Shown in pieces: positions 18,871 to 29,506 of a DNA stretch of 64,000 nucleotides. Each line of letters starts with the position of its first letter. Position 1 is the first letter of the stretch. The notes under the pieces were generated by a model. The model did not search any database. It had not been told where the DNA came from and was given only the letters and a program-made list of their open reading frames with translations. Origin of the DNA: Tupaia tana (taxonomy: Eukaryota > Chordata > Mammalia > Scandentia > Tupaiidae); the NCBI GenBank assembly GCA_026018925.1, contig JAKSZU010000026.1:13693127-13757126 (forward strand), given 5' to 3'. Both the position numbers and the translations under genes were made by a program.

Positions 18871-19346
18871 ACTGTTTTTCTTACTGCTATTGATGCAGGA
18901 CAGATGCCTTTTCCTCCTCCCACCCACTCTCTCTCCATCCCAGGGAAGTGATAAGACCCATTTCTGACCTTCAGTCTTCCTCATATTCACGCCTCTCCGT
19001 GTGAAACTGGGCGTCCCAATTGGCCAGAGAATAGAAATGACTAGGACGGGGTTTATCGGGCTGTGGGGTCACTGCTTACAGGGGCAGTAAGTGCCATGTT
19101 TCTCCCCCACATCGGGGGCTGAGGGGTGACAAGTGCTCTCCCTCACCAGCCACATCTGAAAATGTAGCTCTCCAGTTCCAGTTCCGGGATTTAGTCCCCG
19201 TAACAAAAACACATGTCCTAATCCACCTTCAGACCCAGGCTGCATTTTCTACTGCAGCTGACTCGAGTTTAGCATTGGATATTTATGTCAGTACTTTCTT
19301 TTTCATTTGGTTATTAACCTCCCATGTTGGTTTTTGTTTTGAAAGA
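18871..19346. other. Unannotated unique sequence
   Basis: No recognised repeat or gene. Confidence 0.35.
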
Positions 19347-19347
19347 G

Positions 19348-19612
19348 TTTTTTGTGTTTGTTTGTTTTTCTGGAGAGATTTTTGTTATAGAGCACATGTA
19401 CTTGCTGGAGAGACAGAGAGACAGAAAGTGAAAAATCACCCCCTGGGGAGATAGCCACACTACAATCCCTTCTCCTCCATTCTCCTCTCAGGATTTTGGG
19501 CGTGCAAGTACTTGCGCCTGGCATGAGTTTCAAGCCGCTGGGTCTGGGACTTGAACCACAGTCAATCACATGGGAGTCCAGCATCTTAACCACTACACCA
19601 TCTGCTGGCCCC
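19348..19612 (-). mobile_element. tSINE-A
   Basis: T/G-interrupted tail, TTTTTGTTATAGAGCACATG terminus, B box complement GGACTTGAACC and head end CATCTGCTGGCCCC. Full-length, intermediate age. Confidence 0.9.
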
Positions 19613-19870
19613 TAACCTGCCTGTGGTTGTTTATACATCATGTTGATGGGATGTCCGAACAGGACTGAGGGGGCTCCTGGGATGTGGAACTTTCAATGCT
19701 AAGCTACAAAAGTCCTACCAACCATGGCTTCCCAGTTGGCTTCCCTGAACATTGGTTCAAACTTTGAAGTGATGTGTGATAGACCAGACTCCTTAACTAC
19801 TACTACTAATGGTAATGGTAATGGTAAAATGTGAAAACGATGGGACATTTGAAACACTCAACAAGCAAAA
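19613..19870. other. Unannotated sequence with short trinucleotide runs
   Basis: Contains (ACT)n-like and (GGTAAT)n-like runs at 19796-19826. No repeat family or gene recognised. Confidence 0.35.
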
Positions 19871-20090
19871 AGGGCTGCTCAATAGTGCAGCAGTATCATG
19901 CTGCTCGAGAGAGGCTGAATCCACATGGAAGATCCTGGTTTGGTTTCCTGGTCCATCTGTACAACCCAGAATCATGGCAGCCTGGGACAGCTGGTGCGGG
20001 CCATCTGTGTCACAAGATCCTGTCGAAAGCACTTTCTCTTTCTCTCACTGTCTCTCACCCTCATGAAAGAAACAAATAAACTGAAAAAAA
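19871..20090 (+). mobile_element. SINE-B-like element (divergent)
   Basis: GGGCTGCTCAATAGTGCAGCAG start, CT-rich 3' part (CTCACTGTCTCTCACC), CTCATGAAAGAAACAAATAAA and an A-rich tail. It shares the CATGAAAGAAA terminus with SINE-B but not its 5' half. Confidence 0.55.
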
Positions 20091-20097
20091 AAATGTT

Positions 20098-20345
20098 TTT
20101 AATTTGCTGGTGGGCACATGTGATCACCAGAAAGAGACAGAGACACAAAGAGAAAGGGAGAGGGAGAAAACACTCCCAAATGGGGTGTGGTCAGGCCACA
20201 ACCTCTTCTTCATTTCTCCATCCTGTTGGGATTTGGGATGCACATGTACATGCACCTGGTATGTTTTTCAAGCAGCCAGGCTTGGTTTTTGAACTGTGTA
20301 ATCAGCGCCATGTGGGATCCAGCTGTCCTAACCATTGGGGCTGGC
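20098..20345 (-). mobile_element. tSINE-A (old subfamily)
   Basis: Starts TTAATTTGCTGGTGGGCACATG, with body CAAATGGGGTGTGGTCAGGCCAC, and ends CATTGGGGCTGGCTT. The B box is lost. The same old type recurs at 42145-42410, 55497-55737 and 52630-52868. Confidence 0.72.
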
Positions 20346-20790
20346 TTAAAATTAAAAAAACGTTTTGTTTTGTTTTGTTTTTTAAATAGAGAAGAAAACT
20401 GATGTTACTCACAATCCCATCACCCAAGGACACCACCAGTCAGACCCTCTGAGAGACACCTTGTGTGTGCTCCAGAGCAGGCTGCTTACACAGACCACAC
20501 GTAAATGGTACCTCCTTGGTGCTGTGCTGTCGGTCTGGCCATGACATCACTGATCCGATCTGTTCTCTTGTGCTCCAGGGGGATGTTCATGCTAGAGCGT
20601 GGGGTGTTGGTGCTGTTCATTGGTGATGAAAAGTGATTTTGATTCAACTGTCAGAGCTCCAGAAAGGAAAGATTAGATAAAGCTTGCTGTGTTTGTGCCT
20701 GGTCACATCCCTGATGTTCTTTATTTCTTCAGCTTCCTGTTCAGTGCTCTGGCACTGGGATGTGAAACTGAAGTGGATAAGACGTCTCTC
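20346..20790. other. Unannotated unique sequence
   Basis: No repeat or gene recognised. Confidence 0.35.
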
Positions 20791-20792
20791 TC

Positions 20793-21042
20793 TTCTTTTA
20801 GAGAAATTTTTGCTATAGGGTGTGTGTGTTTGCCAGAGGTACAGAGAGAGAGAAGGTGAGAAATCACCCTCCACCCCTGGGGGGATTGCCACACCACAAT
20901 TCCTTCTCCATTCTCCTCTTGGGATTTTGGGCACACTTGCACATGCGCCCGGCATGACTTTCAAGCTGCTGGGGCTAGGACTTGAACCACAGTCAGCCAC
21001 AAAGGAATTCAGTGCCTTAACCACTATGCCACATGCTGACCC
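20793..21042 (-). mobile_element. tSINE-A
   Basis: TTTTTGCTATAGGGTGTGTG terminus, body with CACCCCTGGGGGGATTG, B box complement GGACTTGAACC and head end CACATGCTGACCCC. Confidence 0.9.
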
Positions 21043-21106
21043 CATGACCTCTTAATCAGTGGCGCTACACATCAAGGGAGCAACTGGACATCTAGAGGCC
21101 AATTCA

Positions 21107-21312
21107 CAGGCCAGGTGGTGGCACTGTGGTAATGTACCTGGACCCACATGGGGGAAAGTCCTAGGTTTGCAGGCTGTGACCTCAGATGCTGGGTGCGTGC
21201 ATGAGTGCCTGTGATACGAGCCAGCTGAGACTTGAAGTGGAGTGCGGCATGGAGACCTTGTTGGGAGTACCCGTCTCTGTCTCTCTCTATCATGAAAGAA
21301 AGAAAGAAATGT
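21107..21312 (+). mobile_element. SINE-B
   Basis: CAGGCCAGGTGGTGGCACTGTGG, ACCTGGACCCACATGGGGG, GAGCCAGCTGAGACTTG, AGACCTTGTTGGGAG, a CT stretch, then TATCATGAAAGAAAGAAAG. There is an A-box-like GGTGGCACTGTGG but no TTCGA-type B box. Confidence 0.75.
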
Positions 21313-21328
21313 TAAAAAATTAAAAATA

Positions 21329-21590
21329 GGGGGGGCCAGCAGGTGGCGTAGTAGTGAAAACACTGGACTCCCTCATGGCTGACCACGGTTCAAGACCTAG
21401 ACCCGGTGGCTTGAAAGTCACGCTGGGTGTGTGTGCTTGTATGCCTGAAATCCTGAGGGGAGACTGGAGGAGAAGGGATTGTGGTGTGGCCATCACTCTG
21501 TGGCATGATTTCTCACTTTCCTTTTCTCTGTCTCTCTCTAGCGAGCACTCACACCCTATGGCAAAAACCTTAAAAATTAATTAATTAAAA
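21329..21590 (+). mobile_element. tSINE-A
   Basis: GGGGGGGCCAGCAGGTGGCGTAG head, B box CGGTTCAAGACC, full body, then CACCCTATGGCAAAAACC and an AT-rich tail (TTAATTAATTAAA). Confidence 0.9.
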
Positions 21591-22139
21591 ATAAAGGCCA
21601 ATCCAAGCTCCTCATCTGCACCCTATTGGGTCATTTCTTAACATTAATGTCTTTGGAGGGAGAGAGGTGTTGAGGTGGAGATCAAAATAGACTTTTACCA
21701 AGAGCTGATAAACTGGGTCTGAGCAGGCAGCAGAAATATAATGCCATTAGTAAATTCCTAAAGAGGCTGCCTGCTTGTAGCATTCCATAAAGACCATGTA
21801 AATACAGAGGAAAATATGGCGGATGAAACCAGATCACTCCATCCTGTCTAATAAGGAGATAAAAGCACAATGGCAATGATGCTGACTTGGATGAGTTGAG
21901 GAACTTGGGTCAGCAAATCAAACAAACTAAGCAAGTTCCAGGAACAAATCATGAGAAAAGACAAACACCTAGGAATCTTGGCAAAAATTTCAAATTTCAA
22001 GGATAGAGAAAGAAGTCTCTTAGCAGGACAGGAAGTGGGGGGGGGGGGAAGGCTACTCGTGTCTTTCGCCACTGTACAGTAAACACAGTGAATGCGATAA
22101 CGATGCCTTCTTGATTTTTGTTGTGCCCCCCAACACCCA
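21591..22139. other. Unannotated unique sequence
   Basis: No repeat family recognised, apart from a G-run at 22037-22049. Confidence 0.35.
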
Positions 22140-22192
22140 CAAAAGCACATGGCCACTCGGTAAATGTTTGTTGAATGAATGAATAAATAAAT
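22140..22192 (-). repeat. L2/MIR-like terminal fragment
   Basis: GGCCACTCGGTAAATGTTTGTTGAATGAATGAATAAATAAAT is the classic L2 3' terminus with its short tandem tail. It reads in the plus direction here although upstream L2 is not visible, so the strand is uncertain. Confidence 0.5.
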
Positions 22193-22205
22193 AAGCATAA
22201 TAGTT

Positions 22206-22446
22206 TATTCTTAGGGGTGTGTGAGTTCATTGGAGAGACAAAGAGATGGACAGAGAAAAAGTGAGAAATTACCCCCCCCAGGGGGTATGGCCATGCCTCA
22301 ATCCCTTCTTCTCCATTCTCCTATCAGGATTTTAGGCGTGCACGCACACGTCTGGCACAAGTTTCAAGCCACCAGGTCTGGGACTTGAACCATGGTCTGC
22401 CATGTGGGAGTCCAGTTCCTTAACTACTATGCCACCTGCCGACCTG
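22206..22446 (-). mobile_element. tSINE-A lacking part of its 3' terminus
   Basis: TSD AGCATAATAGTT (22194-22205) versus AGTATAATAGTT (22447-22458). Unlike other copies it begins at ATTCTTAGGGGTGTG, without the GAGGTTTTTGCTATAG piece, so the 3' end differs. Confidence 0.87.
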
Positions 22447-22539
22447 AGTATAATAGTTGTATTAATTCTTACCCCAGTTAGTCATTCCTATAGTGTTTCA
22501 GCCACAATCATGCTTCATTGACCTGCTAGGCCACGAGGG

Positions 22540-22720
22540 CATATTATGACCCTCATCTTATAGCTGAGCAAACTGAGACTCACCAAGATACTGCTATCAT
22601 CCAAGCTTATGTCTCCAGCAATCAGTGGGGCTAGAGCGAGAACCTCAGGCTTCGAGAGCTTAGAAGCTGCCCAGATGCAGTTCCGAACCTTCCTTCCCCT
22701 TCTCCTTAGCAAATGTGTCA
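22540..22720 (-). repeat. MIR SINE
   Basis: ATTATGACCCTCATCTTATAGCTGAGC, AAACTGAGACTCACCAAG and CAATCAGTGGGGCTAGAGC are a decayed reverse MIR core. Confidence 0.65.
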
Positions 22721-24027
22721 CAGGGGCTTTGCCATGTGCCCAGCCAACACGTATAGAAGCCAGCTGTCCCCAGGGGGATCACAGTCTGGGGGGGGCCTAA
22801 TAGATACCCACAGGGCGCATGTATAAATAAATCAGTCATGTTGACCCATAAAGAAATTCCGAGGGATAAGGTGGCCATTGGCAATGAAATCTTGATGCAC
22901 GCAGACCTATTTTCCTTGGTGGGCCTGGGATAATTTTTCACCCAGACTGTAATGTGATGGGGAGGCACAGAGACGTCCATAAAAATTTCAAGAGAAATCC
23001 AATCTTCACATGGGAGAGCTAGAGGTGCCCTGTCTCTCTTCCTGCCTCCCAGACTTCCCCCCAGCCCCACCCGGCAAGGACCTGGTTATCTGTTTTGCGT
23101 TCCGGACAGGAAAATCTATTTTCTGAGAATGATCCTTCACTCCTGGGGCCTTTTTCCCCGTCACATAATATGGTGTTTTGTAGTCTGGGTGACAATCATT
23201 CTGATCTCTCTTTCTTTCTCCCTCTTACCCACTGGTTCTCTATCTACCCCCATCACTGGCTGAACTAGAGACAAACCACACCCAACAATAGGAAAAAGAA
23301 CCCAGGAAGAGTTGGTGTTACTTCTTGTTCTCACCAGCAGGGGGCGTGGATCTCTGCTTTGCCTTTGAGAGCCTCCCGTGGCTCTGGTCACACCCTTCTC
23401 AAGATGGCTCAGGAACGAGACACAATACTCTGTGGCCACCCTCTTCTCCCAGCAGAGACCGTGGCAGACATGAAGGGGACTGGTAAGGACCTCGCCCAGA
23501 ATAGTACCTCGGACATCATCGTACTCTTAAAACACCCCTGCTGGGTGGGGGACCGTCCTGGGAACCTGGAACACAGCTGGCTCCAGCAGTGGTGGTAATG
23601 CAAGGCACTGACGAGCCCCGCAGCCCATGGGATGGACCCTTCTCCTTTCTGTCCTGTGTCTCCTTACTTGTTTCCCTTTCTTGTCTTTTGTGCCTACAAC
23701 TGCTTCTTGTCCCCTTTCCTTCTCCTTTAAGCCCAGATAATTATTCTCTTGGGCACTACTCAGAATCAAACCGAGTATCGAGAACTCCCCAAGGTGTCAT
23801 CCCTATTCCTCCCCTTTCTGGTCCCCAAACTGCCACTGAGATGACCCACGGCATATGTGCATAGAAGGAAACGGTATTGTTCCTTTACTGAACCACGAGA
23901 TACTCCATTTCTTGTGAAAATGGGGGAGGGTGACGGCTATGAGTCAGAGGTACACAGAAGAGTGTCTGCAGAGCGTGGGCTGGTGGGATGAGCGTGGAAG
24001 AAGGCGAGCTCAGCTGCAAGCCGCTGT
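22721..24027. other. Unannotated unique sequence leading into the minisatellite
   Basis: No repeat family recognised over about 1.3 kb. Open frames of up to 136 residues occur on both strands (22660-23070, 23589-23864) without domains. This is one of the longer repeat-poor stretches. Confidence 0.4.
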
Positions 24028-25244
24028 GTGCTCAGAAGGGTGGGCCTGGACGCACATGGAGAAGACCCTGTGCTCAGAAGGGTGGGCCTGGACGCACATG
24101 GAAAAGACCCTGTGCTCAGAAGGGTGGGCCTGGACACACATGGAGAAGACCCTGTGCTCAGAAGGGTGGGCCTGCATGCACATGGAGAAGACCCTGTGCT
24201 CAGAAGGGTGGGCCTGGACACACATGGAGAAGACCCTGTGCTCAGAAGGGTGGGCCTGGACGCACATGGAGAAGACCCTGTGCTCAGAAGGGTGGGCCTG
24301 GACACACATGGAGAAGACCCTGTGCTCAGAAGGGTGAGCCTGGACGCACATGGAGAAGACCCTATGCTCAGAAGGGTGGGCCTGGACGCACATGGAGAAG
24401 ACCCTGTGCTCAGAAGGGTGGGCCTGGACGCACATGGAGAAGACCCTGTGCTCAGAAGGGTGGGCCTGGACACACATGGAGAAGACCCTGTGCTCAGAAG
24501 GGTGGGCCTAGACTCAGATGGAGAAGACCCTGTGCTCAGAAGGGTGGGCCTGGACGTACATGGAGAAGACCCTGTGCTCAGAAGGGTGGGCCTGGACGAG
24601 ATGGAGAAGACCCTGTGCTCAGAAGGGTGGGCCTGGACGCACATGGAGAAGACCCTGTGCTCAGAAGGGTGGGCCTGGACGCACATGGAGAAGACCCTGT
24701 GCTCAGAAGGGTGGGCCTGGACGCACATGGAGAAGACCCTGTGCTCAGAAGGGTGGGCCTGGACGCACATGGAGAAGACCCTGTGCTCAGAAGGGTGGGC
24801 CTGGACGCACATGGAGAAGACCCTGTGCTCAGAAGGGTGGGCCTGGACACACATGGAGAAGACCCTGTGCTCAGAAGGGTGGGCCTGGACGCAGGTGGAG
24901 AAGACCCTGTGCTCAGAAGGGTGGGCCTGGACGCACATGGAGAAGACCCTGTGCTCAGAAGGGTGGGCCTGGACGCACATGGAGAAGACCCCGTGCTCAG
25001 AAGGGTGGGCCTGGACGCACATGGAGAAGACCCTGTGCTCAGAAGGGTGGGCCTGGACGCAGGTGGAGAAGACCCTGTGCTCAGAAGGGTGGGCCTGGAC
25101 GCACATGGAGAAGACCCTGTGCTCAGAAGGGTGGGCCTGGACGCACATGGAGAAGACCCCGTGCTCAGAAGGGTGGGCCTGGACGCACATGGAGAAGACC
25201 CTGTGCTCAGAAGGGTGGGCCTGGACGCACATGGAGAAGACCCT
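24028..25244. repeat. 42-bp minisatellite, 29 units
   Basis: The unit starts GTGCTCAGAAGGGTGGGCCT and continues GGACGCACATGGAGAAGACC CT. The array measures 1217 bp, equal to 28 units of 42 plus one of 41 (a 1-bp deletion near 24597, GACGAGATGG). Variants include GACACACATGG, GACGCAGGTGG and a CCCCGTG junction. Because 42 is a multiple of 3 and the unit has no stop in most frames, long open frames run across it on both strands. These are not evidence of coding. Confidence 0.97.
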
Positions 25245-25936
25245 GGTTGAACCCTACAAACACCTGGCTGGGAGCCAGGGTGGGTGCTCACTCAGGGAGG
25301 CGCCATTAAGGAAGCTGGCAGTACCTGTGGAAAACGAAGCGAAGCCGCGGGCCGCAGCAAAGGAAGCCTGTGGCTGTGATCCACAGAGTACCAAGAAAGT
25401 GAAAAAAACAGGGTGACTACTGGGATCTTGTGGACCAAAGACTGAGGCCTTTGTTGGCCCTCCAACAAACAAGAAAGAGAAACCCATTCACACAGGCAAA
25501 GCTCCTTGCCAAAGATGTCTTTGGCTCTGGCTACCTCTCTTATCTCTGCAAGCAGCCAGAGCTCCGAAAGCAAAAGGACAATTACAATAAATCTAAATGT
25601 TTCCCTTTTCCCTTCATCGGAAAGATCGACTAAATCCCTCTTAGAACCCATATAGGTTTCCAACTTATGATAAGCATGGGCCTCGTCCTGTACGCATGAA
25701 CAAACAGATACAAAGGTCTGGTCAAATGAAGACGCAAAGTTCAGAAGACAGGGATAGAGAAGAATCCACAGCACGGCATCGCTGTAAGAAGAAAAGTTTA
25801 GAAGTTACCTTGATAACATGTAAAAGGACATTGCATCTACATAACTAGGAGAGATCATCGGAGAGGGGTACCTATGAAATCTGAAAAATGCTATGGAAAT
25901 CGAAAACATTTAAGCCAATTTAAACATGAAACTGCA
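25245..25936. other. Unannotated unique sequence after the minisatellite
   Basis: No repeat or gene recognised. Short open continuations of the array frames end by about 25416. A Lys-rich stretch (PQSTKKVKKTG) precedes a stop. I cannot link it to a family. Confidence 0.4.
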
Positions 25937-26135
25937 GGGCCAGTCCGTGGCCTTGTGGTTAAAGCGCTGGATCCCCCGTGGCCAACCACACTGTTTGAGT
26001 CCCGGACCCAGTGACTTGAGAAACACGGCAGGTACCTAAGCATGCGTGCCCTAAGTCTCAAAAGGAGGCTGACTCAGAGGAGAAGAAACTGTAGTGTGGT
26101 CATTCCCCATGGGAGGTGCTTTCTTTCTGTCTCTC

Positions 26136-26166
<31 letters not shown>

Positions 26167-26210
26167 CTCCAATGAGTGTACATGGCCTTTGACAAATTTA
26201 AAAACAAACT
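25937..26210 (+). mobile_element. tSINE-A (older) with (GT)n
   Basis: GGGCCAGTCCGTGGCCTTGTGG head, B box TGTTTGAGTCCCGG, body, and a GT microsatellite (about 26140-26165) within the CT/TG-rich part. It ends CATGGCCTTTGACAAATTTAA. Confidence 0.82.
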
Positions 26211-26286
26211 GTAATAGAAGCATTAAATAATAGATTGCATATTCTGAAAGATCAAATGAAAAAATAAAGATAAGCTTAAGAAAATC

Positions 26287-26556
26287 TCTTCTGGAGGTAG
26301 TAGATGATATAGTGGTTAAGGTGGTGGACTCCCACATGGTCAACCATGGTTCGAGTCCCAGATCTGGCAGCTTGGAAATCATGTTGGGCATGTGTGAGTC
26401 CCCCAAATCCCAGGAAGCTAATGGAGGAGAAGGGACTGTGGTGTGGCATCCCCCCTGGGGGCACTGAGTTCTCACCTTCCCTCTCACCGTCTCTCTCTGT
26501 TTCTCTCCTCTTTGGCAAGTGCATGCACCCTATGACAAAAACCTTCAAAAAGAAAA
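26287..26556 (+). mobile_element. tSINE-A
   Basis: TGGAGGTAGTAGATGATATAGTGG head, B box TGGTTCGAGTCCC intact, hairpin CCCCCCTGGGGG, and CACCCTATGACAAAAACC with an A-rich tail. Confidence 0.88.
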
Positions 26557-26560
26557 GAAT

Positions 26561-26880
26561 ATCTATTCTAATTCAGAAACATGATATAAAAAAAGAGAAA
26601 AAAAAAGACACAAAGAAATGGATCTACAGCATCCAAAATTATACAATGGAAAGAAAAGGCAAGAGAACCAAGACGCAAGGACGAAAACTGCTGCGCTGAG
26701 TAATTACTTCTATCTGCAAATCAAACAGACTTACGGAGTACTAGAAAAAACAAATGAAAAGCAACTAATATCTAGATATATAAGTAATTTGTTTTTTTTT
26801 TTCAGTTTCAGTGATAAAGAAGAAATCCTGAAAGCAACACAGGTGGTCAAGGCTGGAGTGCCTTGCCCAGATTCACCCTC
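26561..26880. other. A-rich decayed sequence, possibly old L1
   Basis: A-rich with words such as GATCTACAGCATCCAAAATTATAC and CAAACAGACTTACGGAG. The composition suits L1 ORF2, but no clear anchor motif is seen. Confidence 0.35.
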
Positions 26881-26898
26881 AAGAAGGAAAGGTGTATT

Positions 26899-27164
26899 GG
26901 GACCAGTAGTTGGCATAATGGCTACATCGCTGAACTCCCATGTAGTCGACTGTGGTTCAAGTCCCGGACCCAGTGGCTTAAACTCACTCTGGGCGTGTGT
27001 GCGTGTGTGCCCGCCCAAGATCCCGAGGGAGAATAGAGGAGAAGGGATTGCAGGATGGCCATCCCCCCTGGGGGGTGATTTCTCACTTTCTATCTCTCTG
27101 TCTCTCTCTGTCTGGCGAGCACACTCGCCCTATAGCAAAAAACTCTTCAAAGAAAAAAAAAAAG
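26899..27164 (+). mobile_element. tSINE-A, young
   Basis: Bounded by a perfect 18-bp TSD (AAGAAGGAAAGGTGTATT) at 26881-26898 and 27165-27182. The A box TGGCATAATGG has one CpG change, and the B box TGGTTCAAGTCCCGG has one change in its core. Confidence 0.95.
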
Positions 27165-27182
27165 AAGAAGGAAAGGTGTATT

Positions 27183-27719
27183 CTCCCAACCCCTGGGAAT
27201 CCTCCCAGCAGACAGCACTCAGATCTCAGCTCCCTTTGGGGACTGTTCCCACTAGAGTCCAAAGCCATGTCGCCCTCCTGAGGCAGCCTGTCTTCAATGA
27301 CCGATATGGAGACTAAAGGCCAGTGCTCTCACCTTCGACCCCAAACAAGTCTGAAGTGCCCTTTAGAGCCATCTGTGGGGTGGGCTGAGGCCTCCACTCG
27401 ACTCCATCACACGAAGCTCAGCTCTTCCCCCGTCCAGTCCAGCTTCCTTCCTTTCTACAAGAGTCACCTGCCCCCAAGGATCCTTGCTTCTAAGTCCCCT
27501 GCATGCTAATCACCACCTCAGACCCATGGAGCCCAACCTTTGAAACAGCCCATGTTTCAATAATATTACAATTGCTTCTAAAATATTTAAACAAGGAAGC
27601 TGGAAGGATATACACGGACATGTGTTTATTCTATATACTTATTAAACTGAGACTCACAATTTTAACTGTAGCTGACTTTGAACATATTGACACTGAGACT
27701 ATTACATATCAAATGGATT
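27183..27719. other. Unannotated unique sequence
   Basis: No repeat or gene recognised. It changes from GC-rich to AT-rich near 27540. Confidence 0.35.
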
Positions 27720-27890
27720 AATGTGTGCTGCTAATTCCACACTCAGAAGCAAATTCATAGTGTCAAATGCCTTTCTGATATAGGGAAGAGTGAAAAATCA
27801 ATAAACTAAGAAATCCAATAAGGTAGAAAAAGGAGCACAAAGCATATCTAGGAAGACATGGAAAATGTCTTGTCTAGATAAGCATTCTAA
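27720..27890 (+). repeat. Possible L1 fragment
   Basis: CAAATGCCTTTCTGATATAGG, GAAAAATCAATAAACTAAGAAA and CATGGAAAATGTCTTG are L1-like in composition and order but strongly decayed. Confidence 0.4.
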
Positions 27891-27904
27891 AGTGTGCAGA
27901 GGTG

Positions 27905-28076
27905 GGGCCCGCAGGTGGCATGGTGGTTGGGGTGCTGGACGCCCATCTGGCCAACCGTGGTTCAAGTCCCAGACCTGGCTGCTTTTTTTCTCATTTTCTC
28001 TCTCTCTCTCACTCTGTCCCTCTCTGGTCAAATTAAAAAAATAAAGTTAAATAAGGTAATTCTTTTAAAAAATAAA
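27905..28076 (+). mobile_element. tSINE-S
   Basis: GGGGCCCGCAGGTGGCATGGTGG head, B box GTGGTTCAAGTCCC, CTCTCTGGTCAAATTAAAAAAATAAA tail. TSD AGTGTGCAGAGGTG / AGTGTAGAGGTG flanks it. Confidence 0.9.
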
Positions 28077-28192
28077 GAGTGTAGAGGTGTGATGACAGGG
28101 TTGTTAGGGTATGCTTTAAAATACTTCAGTGAGTAACACACACAAAAAAAGAGGGAAAGATGAAGCTAATGTGGCAAAAATTTGGTAGGTGT

Positions 28193-28425
28193 GGGGGCCA
28201 GGCAGATGCAACAGTAACACAACTGGACCCACATGGGTAAGGCCCTGGGTTCTTGGCCCAAGACCTCTCTAAGCATGCCATGGGGTGTGTGCCCTGCATG
28301 CTTTTCATCTGGACCTGGACCAGCTGAGACTGGAGGTGGATTGTGGCGAAGCAACCCTGTTAGGTTACCTCCTTCTCTCTTTCTTTCAGAAGAAATACAT
28401 TTTTAAGAGAAAAAGAAAAAAAAAG
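28193..28425 (+). mobile_element. SINE-B
   Basis: GGGGGCCAGGCAGATGCAACAG, AACTGGACCCACATGGG, GACCTCTCTAAGCATGCC, CAGCTGAGACTGGAGG, CAACCCTGTTAGG, then CTTTCTTTCAGAAGAAATAC. A TSD of the form TTTGGTAGGT / GTTGGTAATT is possible. Confidence 0.78.
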
Positions 28426-28429
28426 AAAA

Positions 28430-29278
28430 TGTTGGTAATTGTTGTCTATGGGTGATGAATATGTAAGGGTATATTATATTATTCTCTATAAGGATGAGTG
28501 TGTTTGAACATTTTTCTAATAAAAAAATTAAAACAGAAAAGAGGAGGAAGGAATAATAAAAATAAATGAAAACATTCATGAATTAGAAAAAAATGAAAAG
28601 CTAATAGAATTGATATATATGTATAAAAATTGGCCTTGACAAAAATCAGTGATAAAACAGATGATTCATCCTATCTAGCCAAGGATAAAGAACAAATGAA
28701 TACAAATAATTAGGAATATAATGACAGATCAAAAGTTAGATTTAAACATTATGCAACTATTATTATAACTTTAACCTGATTAATTTTAAACTCCTGACAA
28801 AATGGAGAATTTCTAGGGGAAATATAAATGATCATATTAAACAAGAGGCAGAAAATGGACAAGTCTGTCGACAGCAAAGAATCTGAACAAATGTTACACA
28901 GTCAACTGTGTTAGAAGCCTTGAACCTTGGCCATTCTAAAGAAAGCCTTTCAATCTTCCAAACAGCAGCAGTACCCTACCTTATAAACTCTACCAAAACA
29001 TCAAGAAAGGAGAAAGTTCCCTAAAGTTTGAGATTAGCATAACCCTAAAACCAATAACTAACCAATTGATCTCGCTTGAAATATAAGTACTCAAATCATA
29101 AATAAAATATTAGCAAATGGAAAAAGGAAGATTTTTAAGAGTCACATGTACCATAGCCAATGAAATTTGTTCTGAAATCATTTAAATGAATGCTCTCCTC
29201 CCCAAAGCCAATATGCATTGTAAATCTATTTCAACCGTTTCTCCATGCAAAATAAATTTGGTTAAGAATATATATTTC
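28430..29278 (+). repeat. Old L1 fragment(s), degraded
   Basis: The A-rich plus strand shows L1 ORF2-like order: AAGAACAAATGAATACAAATAATTAGG, TTAATTTTAAACTCCTGACAAAATGG, CCTTATAAACTCTACCAAAACATC and AGTACTCAAATCATAAATAAAATATTAGC. No open frame of length survives. Confidence 0.6.
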
Positions 29279-29280
29279 AG

Positions 29281-29506
29281 GGGCTGGCCAGTGGAACACG
29301 ATGTAGTAGTAGAACATGATGCTTCATGAGGTTGATTTACATAGGAAGGCTCCAGATTTTCTTCCAGAGACCTCCTGAACATGCCAGGCCCAACATGCCC
29401 ATGATCCCGAGCTGACTGAAGCTGGGGGTGGATCATGGCATCGAGATCCTATTGGGGCTGCTATCTTTCTCACTCATGGAAGAAATAATAAATAAAATTT
29501 TTTAAA
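29281..29506 (+). mobile_element. SINE-B inserted in old L1
   Basis: GGGGCTGGCCAGTGGAACACG, GACCTCCTGAACATGCC, GAGCTGACTGAAGCTGGGGG, AGATCCTATTGGGG, CACTCATGGAAGAAATAATAAA and a tail. Possible TSD GAATATATATTTCA / GAATATTTCAAA. Confidence 0.75.

Noticed and set aside
24028..25244. CRISPR-like array
   Set aside because: Units are directly adjacent with no spacers, and the genome is mammalian.
23937..25416. Open frames of 420, 431 and 462 residues with perfect 14-residue repeats, resembling a repeat protein
   Set aside because: They lie on both strands and in several frames at once. They exist only because the 42-bp unit is a multiple of three and lacks stops. A 1-bp deletion near 24597 shifts the frame inside the array without ending any frame, so no frame is under selection.
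25245..25640. Processed pseudogene after the minisatellite (Lys-rich frame)
   Set aside because: No protein family could be recognised and there is no A-tail or TSD.
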